Assembly: GCF_001649575.2 (NCBI RefSeq)
Contig: NC_051443.1
Coordinates: forward strand, 20,339,083 to 20,403,082
Direction: 5' to 3'
DNA: 64,000 nt
DNA from: Kryptolebias marmoratus
Taxonomy: Eukaryota; Chordata; Actinopteri; Cyprinodontiformes; Rivulidae
Part shown: positions 13,168-24,980 of the stretch, piece by piece
Layout: every line of letters begins with the position of its first letter
How positions within the stretch are numbered: the first letter of the stretch is position 1
Position numbers and translations under genes: made by a program
Notes under the pieces: model-generated
Told to the model about the DNA's origin: nothing
Database searches by the model: none
The model's input: only the letters and a program-made list of their open reading frames with translations

Positions 13168-13855
13168 CAGAGGTCATCAACTACATTTGCTCAAGAGCCA
13201 GACTTTTTCTAATCAGAATGGAAGCCAGCCTTAGATTAGCCATCTGTCTTGAAATTATGGCCACATTATTACCTGGCATTTGACATGCAGTTTTATTTTT
13301 CAAAAGTGTTATACAATGTACAACTTATCCTTTTTGGGTTGAGATGTTTTGGTTTTGACATTACCTGTAAATCACTAAAATGTAAATTTGTAGAAAATAT
13401 TATAAAATTTCATGAATGCTAAATTTAATTGAAAAAAATATCTGATATGGGAGTTTTGGATTAGACAGCTTTAATGCCTGAAGGAAAGTGCTAACCAAAG
13501 GCGGTGTCATTAAAAGACAGGGTTTGTATAATTTTTACTTCAGGGTAGCGATGCTAGACACAAACATGGTGCAATTATTTCAACAGCTCCAACTGGAAAA
13601 CAACATTACAAAAATACCTATAGTACTGCAGGACTTCAAACCAGGTCTTCTACATTTCGCTGTTTTTTGCATCCACTGAGCTAAAGAGCCAGAGTCCTAG
13701 CATCCTCAGCAGCAGGTGTTCTGGTGGTCAAAGCAGGCCTCACTATGAGCTGCGAAAGAGCAAACTGATCATCACATCAAATTGTTTTGATTTAACATTT
13801 TGCAGGCCAAATTAAATGAGCTCAAGTGCTAGATATGGCCTGTGGGTCACCAGTA
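13168..13855. mobile_element. hAT-like DNA transposon remnant
   Basis: The left end reads CAGAGGTCATCAACTAC followed by TCAAGAGCCAGA. The right end carries GGCCAAATTAAAT and ATGGCCTGTGGGTCACCAG. This arrangement (CAG-GGTC-CCAAC...GAGCCA and GGGCCAAAT...GGCCCGTGGGTC-CC) is typical of a non-autonomous hAT family in vertebrates. The right terminus is degraded and no 8-bp duplication is visible. The interior contains the separate tRNA-like segment at 13626-13690. Confidence 0.4.
13626..13690 (-). repeat. tRNA-like segment (pseudo-tRNA or SINE head)
   Basis: Read on the minus strand it starts GGCTCTTTAGCTCAGTGGAT, which contains a clear box A (TAGCTCAGTGG), and ends with GGTTTGAAGTCC, a box B with one extra base compared with GGTTCGANTCC. 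Spacing fits a tRNA, but the T-arm is disrupted and no 3' acceptor strand complementary to GGCTCTT is seen. It is a tRNA-derived fragment and not a working tRNA gene. Confidence 0.45.
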
Positions 13856-16800
13856 AATGTAATGAATACATGAACCCAAAGATTACTGCTGCACTTATAA
13901 GGAGCTAATCCTCTGAATGACATATATTATGTTATTTTTTTGGTCAATTCCACGTTAGCTGCTTTAGACTCATATGCATTTATTTTAATCTCCCTACTCT
14001 TAAAGTTTACAATGGCTCTGTATAAAAATCAGTTCAGGCAGAGGCAGTGACAATAAAAAAGTGCGAAAGAAAAGAGTTTTCAGCACATGGAACTATGCTA
14101 TCAGAGCTTATTAAAAACAGATGAAAGCCTGGCAAGGAAGTTGATGTTAGAGGAAAATATGGAGGAGCACAGTTTAAATAAATCTTGACTTTACAACTTC
14201 TGTCTGGGCTTTATCCCCCATGGCAATGAAAGGTTGCCACCTTGTGCAATGCTAAGTTTCCCCCACTCTGCTTTTGACATCTGTGATAGTGACCGAGAGT
14301 TGAACGTTTCACAATCTTTCCACAACCTTACAGAAAATATAAAAAATGTCTGTCTCAGTGATAAAGGAATGTAGGCTCATTGTGAGGAAGCCACTTCACT
14401 TCGTTCCATTTCACTCAAACTTATCTTTTCCTCAGTGGCAGTAGACAATTACACATTGAAAAGCTGTACTTCTTTGCCTTATTAAAGCCAACACAGCTGT
14501 AGAAGCAGATAAAAACCAGCAATAATCAAACAAAACTGCCTTGACACACATACACAGATTTGTCCAGGGAAATTTAGGATTTCTTTTGACCTATGTCATA
14601 CAGTATCAATGCACGGCACTCACAGATGGAAGTAAAAAGGGCCAAAAAATTAGGCCTTTTGAGATCTCATATACTTTGGAATTAGTGGAGGATTTGTCCT
14701 AAACCTTCTAGACAGACATCATCTGTAAAGCAGGCTTTGATTGTTAGTAGTCAGTGGCTTAAAACACATCTCTCACCCTTTGTTGTTGTGCCTGTTTAAA
14801 TAATTCAGCTGTGACGGATAATGGCCAAAGAGGAACTCCATCTGGCAAATACTTGTGGAGTGTGAGGTAAAACAGAAGGGCTAGGCAAACTACAAAATGT
14901 GGTTTAAGAAAAAATAAAAGTTGTTTTTAATAAAACAGACATTCAAGCAGAAGCAATGAACTATATAAAAGAAAATATTCACAAATAAATAAATAAAAAT
15001 CTGACAAACAAGTTGTTACAAAGGACAAGTGAGGTTATTTAGTTCCAACTTTTGGCCAATTTTACATTGATTTTTACTCCCTGCAATCCAACAGTAGACG
15101 TTTAGCAACAATTTACAAATAAGCTGTCACATTTCGTGCTGAATTAAAGACTCAGGAGTAGTCTTACTTGTCACTGTTTTTAACACAAGACATTAATATT
15201 TGACTGGGAAGTGGTTTAAAAACAAAAACACAGCCACTTCTTCAAGAATCACTGCAACACTGACAGGGAGACTTCAGAAGTGGCCAAATAAGTCTGACTG
15301 AAAACATTTTAATCACAAAGTTTGTCAATGTACCACTCTCAACACAGCATGGATGACAGATTAAACTTGACGTAAACTGAGAGACAAGTAAAGGATCCAT
15401 TTAATGATTTGCTTGTCTAAATGTCCTGCTAAATCTTCTACCATCTTCAGCTATTTTTATCATAATCATAGTTATGGTGCTCAGTGGCTGTGGTTGGTTT
15501 ACTTTACTTTTCTAACTGAACCTGCACATATCCAGATTTTAAAATAAAAAGCATGATGAATGCACAAGTAAAGCCAGTGGTAAACTTAAACCTGAAAAAA
15601 TGCACTGCATTAAGACATGCAGGGTAACTTATTTACAAACAGATTTGTATAAATGAGTAATATGACTTGTGCATCCACCTTTAAAATGGAATCTAATAAC
15701 GGATTTGAAACCTCACAATATTATCCTGCCCTGACCTTTTCCATCACGGTGTGAAGTTTTCATTTACTCATTTAGGCTTTTTGAAATGAAGCTATGAAGG
15801 CCTGAGGACAATTAGCAAAAGAAATTTCTCACAAGTCATTACTTGCCTAAAATAACTTTATCATATGCTGAATAGAATCTGATACAATGTCTCAGAGGGA
15901 CAGCTGTGTAAGATACGACCATCATATTTTAATGACTGCTGTTGGGACATAAAAACCTTATACAACAGAGACAGATGGGATAACGACTCATAATTATCCT
16001 TTAAACTTGACGCAACACAAGCGCTGTTGTAGTGCAGGGTATGAAGCCATTTATATTTTTAGTTATCATAGAGTGCAGTGATTTATACAGCCTCTCTTAT
16101 GTGCATAAAATTGATGCTGTTCATTTCCTGTAGTTTTCCGGAGCCTGCTATCTCTTCTTTTATTCTCCACTTGTGCTGTTTTTTTGCAAATTATTTGAGG
16201 ACACACATCATACCATGCAGAGATATGCCAAGGTTTGGGCTCATTACTCTTAAATAAACTCTACTTTATTGGTGAAAAATACTTTTTATGCTCATTAAGC
16301 TGTGTTATCTTTATCATTTTTCACAAACACAGCAAAAGATTTGAAAACAAATTGTGGGTTTTAGGGACAGAGAACAATTGAAATTGGTTCTTTGATAGGT
16401 TTTATGTTACATGTAGGCGTAAAACCTGTTAAACCCTTGATTTTAATTCTTGTTATGTTTGGATGAATAATATGTCTGTTAGATAGCGGAAATAAATTCC
16501 TTCAAAAATGGCCTGGTACAATTACTAGAATGAAAATTAGTCAAAAAGCAGCCATGGTCTAAAAAGAAATATGAAGCAACACACATAAGGACGGTTACAA
16601 AACCATCCATCAAGAGCATTTTTTTTTTTAAATCTGGCTTCCTAGAAGTGAAATATAGTCTAAACAAATTATTAGAGATTTCTGCCTTGCACTCTGTTTA
16701 CATTCATTAGTGGAAGTGCAGTAGTAACTGCTTGCCATGATAAATGAAGTTTAAACCATTTTATTTCCTCTAAACTTAGCATTGCATTTTAGATTCAAAC

Positions 16801-19800
16801 CTCAGCTGGCTGTTTCTTTATCTAAATTTAATCAAGTAGCTTTAGTGTGTTTGTGTAATAAAACAAATAAAAAAGAAAAGGATTTTAAAAAGGTTTATTA
16901 TGAAAAGAAACAAGATGAGAGGACATGCTTCCTGACATTGAATAAGCTATCTGTCACCCCTCTAAGCCCCTCAGTTTCAAATTTCCGTTATATTCCCAAC
17001 TCAATATCACAACATCCAGAAGACCAAAGAGCAAAAACAAATTGCCCGCAAGTTTAATTAGATAAAAATAATTAAAACGGGCAATGCACAGGAAGAGCAG
17101 TGATTGTCTTTTCCCTTCTTCTTGAGCCTCCACAAAATGATGGCTATTAAGTTAGCTCCAAATAAAAAACAGAAAAAAAACAAAAAAACAGCTAAGTCGC
17201 AAAGAATGAAAAAATAAATAAATAAATAAAACCGCTGAAGTGTTGAAGAGAAAAGCAGCAGTTGAGGGGAAATGAGAGAAAGAAAAACAATGGCTGTGAA
17301 AAACAAAATAAAAAAAATGGTGAAAGAAAAAAAAAGGCCCCAGAAAAAAGATACAACACAGCCCTGTGGCAGCTTTACTCTTACACCATAATGCATTTTT
17401 TTCAGGAGACAGTGAGAATTCTCCTCCTTTAACAGGATACAAATCTCTGTGCTACATAAATTATTTGCCCTATTTAAAATTCTCTGCACCGCAACGTGTC
17501 AACCGCAAAGCAGATGAGCTGTTTTATCAGCAATGTATGAAACAACAACAAAAAAAACATTCTGTGTTTAAAGGTGAGCTTAATTAGTTCCCTGTTAAAA
17601 TTGTCTCCCAAGACATAATGTATTTATAATGAAACTACTGAGGCTTCAGATGAAACACGCCTACAATGGCAAGGAGGAGCATAAAAGCAAAACTAATTAC
17701 AAGAAGAATCAGGAGAAAGACTCCTAGGTTTAGCTTGGGTTTTGCCCAAATTTACCAAATTTAGGACGTCTTGGAATAATTATGAGAAATGATCTGAGAA
17801 TTATGTATAAACTATACTGAAAAACATATTTACAGAAGAAGTGAAAGTTTCATTACAAATTATCCACACATAAACAGGCCTAAAGGTAGTATCACACTGG
17901 GCTGAGACTAGTTGGTGGCTGGTATACGAGGAAGAGGCTCCAAAATGTTTGCGGTGATTCTCAGTTTTCTTACATAATTCAGAAAGTTGCCTTTTGAGTT
18001 TGAGCATTGTCGCTTGATTTATTTGTGCAACAAGTTTTCTCTCAAAATGACTGCAAAGTTGTCTTGGGCATCTTCAGCTCTGTATTTTGACTGTATTTTG
18101 AAACGCATCTGAGACTGTCTCAGTCTAAAAATGATACCAGCGATTAATAATTATGATTTTAAACTGATCCAAATTGAGTTACCTTCATTTTGAGAGTGTA
18201 GTCCAGTAGATTAAGTCATAAACTTGGGGACGGCTGCCTGGGTGGGTGCAAAGTGACACAAGGCAGGTACAGTATGGAGGGGGAAGCAGGCAACACAATA
18301 ACGTGCATGGCCTAAAATACAGTTTTCTAAGCTGTGCATACAAACAGTGGTCTCACTTGGTCAAAAACACTCAAAATTCAGTAAGGCTGCAATGGAAAAT
18401 TCACCTATTTTCTCCGTGGTCTACATACTGTATTCTGAAAAAGTTAGAGCAAGATTTTATTTATAATTAGGTGCCAGGTTATTAACAATGCTGCTAAAGA
18501 AAAACAATTTTTTTTTTACTGATTAGAATAGAGAGGGTTTGGAGGAAAGCAACATTTACAAAATGATTTCAATATTTATTTTTTTCCCCCTCTTTTAAGC
18601 TTAACTGAAAACCATGAACATAACATGAAAAGACTGACTGATTATAAAATTAATGAGTGGGTGCAGAGGCCATAGCCTAGGCAACACAAAAATTATATCA
18701 CCCAGTACAATATATGTGGCTGAGAACCAAGAACTTACAACATTGCACCTGCTATTCACTCGTCATCTGTCCTTCAGCTGCAAGAAGGACCAGAAATGAA
18801 ACGAGGACAGGCGTGTAAAACAGATATGTCATAAAAGAAACAAAAAACAAAAATAAAATCAATGCTCTAATTAAGCCCTAACAATCCTAGAACGGGGAAC
18901 AAAAAAAGTAGGTACAAAGCAAAGTAACATGGATAAATGGTAGCGTGGTGTGCTAGTGAGTGACAGGAAATGGAAAGCTGCCTTTATGTGAACACTGGCA
19001 ATTTAATCAAAGCTGAGTGAAAGGCTACAGAACAGTGGCAAGTTAAACGAGTGGAAAGGTGAAGCCACAAATACGCAAGTGTGGGTATGAACACACACAC
19101 ATGTATACACTCATGCTGTGGCCCATAGCCACAGCAGAATATCCTCAGACTTCCATCTGGTACAGAGAAAGCTGATCCAGTGTTCACAGAAGGGTCGGGG
19201 CTGAGAGCCTGCTGGGGCCAAATGCAGAGTCCACATTCACACTCAGCTGACCTCCATCAGCTGGAGCGCTAAAGCTTTTTGGACTCTTACCTAAACCACA
19301 GGGTCTCTTCATTCAGAGAGCTGCGTTGGCTTTTTAAACCAGGTGCACTTTTATTATGTTGAATGTGCAAATTACTTTAACTCATCTATATGCTGCGAAG
19401 GCAGAATGTTGATTTTGTTTAACTTACGTTAATTGAAATGGATATTTTTGTCAAACAGTGTTAGATTTCTGGGCAAACTATTGGCAAAAATGTGCTGTAG
19501 TCTTTACCATATTAATGTATTTAAATGTGAATTGCATGACTATAAATATCATTATATTAGAATCAGCTATTTATATCTAAAGATGCTGCAAGTTGCTATA
19601 ATAATTAAAGGCCTAACATTCCTTTTGTGTGCCGTAAAATGAAATGTCATCATTTATGTTGATAAACTGAGTTTTGGTCAAACCTTAAAAATAACTTCCA
19701 TGTTAAAATTCATCACCAAATGTTAAGTGTTAAATTTGATTTACCTTAAACTTCGTCATGAAGTGATCGTCACATCCACCTTTTCAAAAGATAATTCCAA

Positions 19801-20435
19801 CAGAAAATCTGGCAGCAATACTTGTGTGACTAAGAGGGGAAGTCTGCTGATGTTTAGAGTTTTGGTCTCATAATGTTTTGATCAGGATCTAATCAGCTCA
19901 GTCAGTTGGAACTCTTGCAAATGATTTTTGGATAGTAGACAATAATTTTTATGACACGCCAATAGATAAGGAAATATGAATTTGAAACTCAGCCTGGTGG
20001 TACTGCTTTGGATTAACAAATGAAATTCTTATTTTTTATTTTTAAGTTTGATTAACATAATATTGAATTAAATCATCAGATTTTATTGGAAAGATGTTTG
20101 GAGTTAATAAATAAGTCGAGGCTTCGCTGCCGACCCTGCTCACGTCTCAAGATGCTTCTGGGTAAATCAGGGATTAGTGGAGTCACTGAGTATCTTCAGA
20201 TAATAACATCTTTAACACTTTGTAGCCCTCAAATGAGAATGGTGAAACTACCACAACCACCTTTAAGATACTGGGACATATTATAGATGATCACATATGT
20301 GTTTTCTGGAGCATTTCTTCTTTCAGAGCCCTTTATTACCATCATTCAAGTCAAACAAAATCTACAACTGGCTGCTTTCTGTCCATTCTCACGACAGTCA
20401 GTAGTGTCCTGGCTTTTGCCACAAAAAAAAAAAAA
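13856..20435. other. AT-rich non-coding stretch
   Basis: About 6.6 kb. A-rich sequence at 17160-17340, including an (AAAT)n run at 17211-17230, produces a 143-codon minus-strand frame made largely of Phe/Leu/Ile. This is low-complexity translation and not a gene. A somewhat GC-richer patch lies at 19190-19330. No transposon recognised. Confidence 0.5.
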
Positions 20436-20690
20436 TCTTAAGTCAATATCTGTAAAATTGTAATTCTAAGTTATAGCTCCTTTTTGCGTTTTTAAGGTCA
20501 GTTCTGGGCCGACCACCTTGAATCAGATTGACTGATAAAGTGAATCAATTGTAGATGTGCATTAGTTTCTGCAAGTTTTAATAAAAGCTGCCTTTTGGTT
20601 CATTAGTTATTTTGCTAATGCTTCAGACAAACAAACACACTCAGACATGGGCAAAAACACTATCACCTTCGTCTTTGGTGGCAGCCAATA
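20436..20690 (+). repeat. Family A dispersed repeat, copy A2 (with 3' end)
   Basis: Carries AATATCTGTAAAATTG, then GACCACCTTGAATCAGATTGA, then CAATTGTAGATGTGCAT, then TTTTGCTAATG...CAGACAAACAAACACAC, and ends in the hairpin region CACCTTCGTCTTTGGTGG followed by CAGCCAATAA. It is one of the copies that preserve the 3' terminus. Confidence 0.7.
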
Positions 20691-21902
20691 AGGAGCTAAA
20701 GAATCTGTGCATCCAAGCGAGTCATGTTCCTTTAGTAATCGTTCAAGCCAAGCGGATCAATTATTTAGTTTTCTAATCTGCTGTCTTTGGACAGGTGGTC
20801 CATGTTGTTACTTTTAACTCCACAGATGGTGAGTTTGGGAGTGTTAGACAAACATAGTTCCAGATTCACCTCTGACAGTGTTGGCAAATGGTTGTTTTCA
20901 TCATGTTTCGATGCTTTATGTTATTTCTCTACAACATTTGGTTTTACATTATGTACAGTGAATTTGTGATGCTTTTTTTATTTGCTGTAAAAAAAGGTGT
21001 CTGAATATCTTTCTCTGGTATAAGAAGAGTTGAAGAAAAATAGCAATACATAAATTATTCCACTGCATAATCCTCCTCTCTCCCTCCCACTAAACACATT
21101 AGTATATCTTTAGGTTTTTGTTTTTCCATATGGTTGGAACAGCTTGGCAATTTCTTTGAATAAAAAAAAATCAAAACACCAACTTTATTATTTTTAAACA
21201 TAATTTTTCCAAAGCTGATGTGGTGTTAAACGCTTTAGAGGAATAGTGAATGTCAGAAAAGTATGTGGATTTAAAGTGCAGTGGTATTAGATAACCTTTA
21301 CCAGTGGTGCACATCTAAAGCGGTTTCTGAAAATCTTACAGACGAGGAGGGAAATGCTGGTGTAACAGAGTGAGGCCAGCCGGCAGAGTGTTTTTTAAAT
21401 GATCTACAGAAATGAACATCTCTTTTTAAGGATTTGAAACTGAAAAGTGATGACTTCTATGACAACTAAGGTGATTTTAGATACACCTTTTTCTTTTGCT
21501 GATAAATTTAAACTACAAATTTAATTTACTAAATTACTAATCTACTATTTTTTAAACTTTTTTTTCTTAATAAATCTCTTAGATATTATTTGTGTCACAA
21601 AAAGCAGATTGTAAGTTTCTTCTGAAAAAGGAGCATCCTTATGTGTCAGCAGCAGTGAATACTGTTTTATTGACTAACAGGATCAGACTTTTACACAGAA
21701 TCAGCTGTTAAAGAACCCACTGAGAGACATAAACCAGATAATTAGACAAAGGTGGAAGACAGTGACATGTGGAAGAACATCTGGTGGAAATAAAAAAAGA
21801 AAAAAAAGAAAGAAAAGAAGGAAATAAAGAAATACAAGCAGTTAAACGTTAACACTCACTTGTGATTAGACTCCCAGGTAGGAAACAAAAAAGGAACTTA
21901 TG
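20691..21902. other. AT-rich non-coding stretch
   Basis: Contains a purine-rich AAAG/GAAA tract at about 21786-21830. No gene or transposon recognised. Confidence 0.5.
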
Positions 21903-22170
21903 TGAGATATTGTGAAATCTCGCATGATCTGTTAGTTCCTGAAGTACGTGTTGTGAATAAGATGCAGCTACTACCACAACAGATTTTAGCTTAAAATCTG
22001 TGAAATACTGAGTTGCAGCCACTTTTTGTGAAAGCTAGGATCAAATAACTGTGGCAGCCATCTTGAATTGACTCTAAAAGTCAACCAGACAGAAACATCA
22101 AAGTGTTTCATTAATATCTGTTCAGTGGTTCATCATCTGTTTTGCTAACAGACTGACAGGGTTAATGCCA
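21903..22170 (+). repeat. Family A dispersed repeat, copy A3 (with 5' part)
   Basis: Begins GATATTGTGAAATCTCGCATG, continues GTACGTGTTGTGAATAA, CAGCTACTACCAC, GCAGCCATCTTGAATTG, and ends TTTTGCTAACAGACTGACAGGG. It shares its 5' block with copy A7. Confidence 0.75.
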
Positions 22171-22198
22171 AAAGTTATTAGTAAAAATATTGCACAAT

Positions 22199-22310
22199 GT
22201 GTCTAGTTCAAAGTATGTGTTAGAGATTATGCTCATCTACTACCACACCGAATCTTTCTTCTGTAGCTGTAAAGTTGACTGAGTTACTGCTATTCTTGTG
22301 TTTGTTAGGG
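22199..22310 (+). repeat. Family A dispersed repeat, partial copy A4
   Basis: GTTCAAAGTATGTGTTAGAGAT followed by CATCTACTACCACACCG and a GTTGACTGAGTTACTG block. It is truncated before the CCATCTTGAATT block and lies directly between A3 and A5. Confidence 0.6.
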
Positions 22311-22327
22311 TCAGCTGGCTGCAAACA

Positions 22328-22555
22328 AATAGGTCTTTTAAGAGCTAGTTAGTGCTCCGAGTATCTGCTAGGGATGACTCTCAGCCACCATCACACTAAA
22401 TGTTTGGTCAAAATCTATAAAAGCCATTTGCTTAGTTTGCTTAGCTGTGGTGGCCGTCTTGAGTGAGATTGATTTCACCAGTTAATCAGTTGTAGATTTA
22501 CATCCAATAATCAATTTCTGAGATTTTCATTCAAATTCATCCAGTGGTTCACAAA
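22328..22555 (+). repeat. Family A dispersed repeat, copy A5
   Basis: Contains TTAGTGCTCCGAGTATCTG, ACTCTCAGCCACCATCACAC, GTGGTGGCCGTCTTGAGTG, AATCAGTTGTAGATTTACATCC and CATCCAGTGGTTCACAAAC. The block order matches A3 and A8. Confidence 0.7.
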
Positions 22556-24374
22556 CATGATAAAACTGTTGAAGTAAATAATTTTACATTTGATCATAAG
22601 ATAGGAAAAGCATTGAAAGGTCAATCCTCGGAGTGGAAACTTCAGGACGAAAAGGAGAAATGACAGAGACCAACAGGGTTTCAGGAAAAAGAAAACATGA
22701 GACAAAGGAGGGGAACAAAAAAAGAGATGCCTCCTTCAATCTGCTTTATCTTCTGGCAACTTTACATACTACAAGTGTTATAAAACCCAGCAGTTAAATG
22801 ATTCCATTTGTAGAATTTACTCAAAGGATCGTCTGAATGCCACCATTAAGTATGCATAATTACATCCAACTGATAATGACAAATTGGCTCGAATTTCTAA
22901 GAGGAAATGAGTGTGAGAGAAAAATGAGCATACAGTGAGTGAAATATAACCCGCAGATGGCAGAATTAAAATGAAGCTGTTAGTGCTTCCATTTGTGCAC
23001 ATTCACAGTTTAAACTTGACTCTCTAAGCTTATTCGTCGCTCTTTCACAAGACGCCAGACATCTGAAGTTTTTCATTTACATTTTACCCATTTTAGATTG
23101 TGCTTTCTAAAGCCCAGCGTATGCTATTAAAGCCAAAAAGAAAATACATTTTTGAGAGTAATATTGTTCAAAAAATGAAGAATGAACAATTAACATAGAT
23201 ATTAAAAAGGGTAGATTGAATTTTATTTGAAGCAGGGTTTTGGTTTATATGTATATTTCATGAACATATAAAATATCTTATTTCATGATTCTTAATAAAA
23301 CTCTCAATAATCATTGGATAAACAGCAGATGGCCATCACAGCTACTCAACGTAGGTCAACACAAATCTAGCGATAAGTTTTACTATACAAAATCTGATCT
23401 AAAAGTGGACAAAATGTTAATTTAAAGATTCTCATAAGCTTTCTGGTAAACTAATAAGTCTTTCATTTCTTTACTGTTGATAAAAGTTTCTTCAACACTG
23501 CTAAGCACATTTACTCGGTTCTACTACATAAAGAAGTAGAGCACTTGAAGCACGCCCTGAAAATGGATTATGATGCCAACCATAAAATGCCACAAATGAA
23601 AGGTCTTTGTTGTCATTTTCATTCACTTTTTTTGTGTAATGCCTTTTAATAAAAACCACAAAGCACCGAAACAGTTGTGCCTGTTTTTTCTTCACTTTAG
23701 TGAGTCATTTTTCAGAGTATTTTACCATAACACTTTCAGACAGGCACAATAAAACATATTTTCAACTACATGCTAAAAAGCGCTCCTTGAAACTGCTAAT
23801 TCAAGCTGATGTATGTGGAGTTATACGTGTGAGTCGGTACTCCTGGACTGCTATGAGATTTTAATCACGTCTGTGCCTCTCCGTTTGATATTACTGCTCC
23901 CTGTAAAACTGAGACAATTAATCCTGACAAAAGATCCCCGAGGATGAATGATCAGCTAAAAGAACATTATACGCTCCATTATGTGTCTCTGAGCTAATGC
24001 CTACCAAGAGTCAACCCATTTCTGCTGTTCCTCCTACCAACCCGTACTTTTGACTGTAAGAAAATCCTAAACTTCGCTCTGATTATATCTGACAGATGTA
24101 TGACTTCTAATTCAATGAAAAGCTAGACTGTCTCTAATTTGAAGGCCTTACAGACATTGCGTCACAGAAGAGATCCTTTGTCAGCCTATAATTAGGGGAT
24201 ATAAAAAAAAAATGATTGGACCACTTACAGACCATTAGCAGCTCAGTCTGCGCTAACCAAAAAGGCAGGCTCTAATACAGTTTTAAATATCTTTAAGCCT
24301 CTTATTGAACTCACTTACTCTTCTTCAGCCTGCTCTCAGAAAATTACAAGCTAAAATTACAAACAGGTGAACTG
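22556..24374. other. Non-coding stretch, partly CNE-like
   Basis: No gene or transposon recognised. The 23,870-24,260 part has a less repetitive, more mixed texture with AATTAATCC and TATAATTAGG motifs that could be a conserved non-coding block. A 65-codon plus-strand frame at about 22591-22797 has no splice support. Confidence 0.4.
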
Positions 24375-24420
24375 ACCATGGCGCAGCATGTTGGGACAGT
24401 GGGTAATGGGGGGGGGTGTC

Positions 24421-24507
24421 ACCTCACCTCACCTCACCTCACCTCACCTCACCTCACCTCACCTCACCTCACCTCACCTCACCTCACCTCACCTCACTTC
24501 ACCTCAC
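24421..24507. repeat. (ACCTC)n pentanucleotide array, 17 units
   Basis: Seventeen tandem ACCTC units with a single variant unit ACTTC at 24496-24500, preceded by a G9 run (24408-24416). The array sits exactly where the SINE head would carry one TGTCACCTCACAGCAAG, so it looks like local expansion of an internal motif. It generates artificial SPHLT/THLTSP frames in three phases. Confidence 0.95.
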
Positions 24508-24743
24508 AGCAAGACAGTCACTTGTTCAAGTCTCCTTTCACCTGGGCTGTTCTGTGTGGAGGTTTTATGTTCTCTTTGAAAATGTGGCGCTTTTCACCTG
24601 GTTGCCTCCTGCAGCAGATAAAACATGATTATTAGATTATATTAGTTTTGATTATTCTAATTTAACCTTTGGTGTGTGTATTTATACTTGGGTTGGGCCT
24701 GCAGTGAACTTGGGTTCTGTTTAGGATGTTTAACTCCCTAAAC

Positions 24744-24937
24744 CAGTGCTGTCCAATCCTGGTCCTGGAGGGCCACTATCCTGCATGTTGTATGTTTCCC
24801 TGCTCTTCAGCATTTCTTCAAGTTCTGAAGAAGCCTGTTAATCATCCATTCATTCAAATCATGTGTGTCCCAGCAGAGAAACATCTAAAACATGCAGGCT
24901 AGTGGCCCTCCAGGACCAGGATTGGACACCACTGTGG
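24744..24937. mobile_element. hAT-type MITE with long terminal inverted repeats
   Basis: The left terminus is CAGTGCTGTCCAATCCTGG. The right terminus, reverse-complemented, is CAGTGGTGTCCAATCCTGG. The inverted match continues about 60 bp inward (GGAGGGCCACTA, CCTGCATGTT). Total length is about 191-194 bp, with no coding capacity. Flanking CCTAAAC occurs at 24737-24743 and again at 24938-24944, consistent with an eroded 8-bp target-site duplication as made by hAT transposases. TGG at 24935-24937 may be terminal or a filler. Confidence 0.85.
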
Positions 24938-24980
24938 CCTAAACTAACCCTGAACAGAATTAAGTAGCGACAGGAAATGA

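Larger units (their letters stand above)
24375..24980 (+). mobile_element. SINE-like family C copy, interrupted by a MITE
   Basis: A tRNA-related dispersed element. Box A is TGGCGCAGCATG (24379-24390). The head continues TGTCACCTC...ACAGCAAGACAG, with a pentamer expansion inside it. Box B is a diverged GTTCAAGTCTC (24524-24534). The body carries CTGTGTGGAGG...ATGTTCTC, then TTGGGCCTGCAGTG. The tail CTGAACAGAATTAAGTAGCG lies beyond an inserted MITE (24744-24937). RNA polymerase III promoter boxes are typical of such elements. The orientation is opposite to the 50152-50492 copy, with which it shares the same block order. Confidence 0.7.

Noticed and set aside
17058..17489. 143-codon minus-strand ORF
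   Set aside because: Translation is dominated by Phe/Leu/Ile from A-rich plus-strand DNA including an (AAAT)n run; a second overlapping frame is equally open and no domain or signal is recognisable.
24378..24635. Three overlapping ORFs with SPHLT repeats
   Set aside because: Pure translation of the ACCTC pentamer array inside a SINE.
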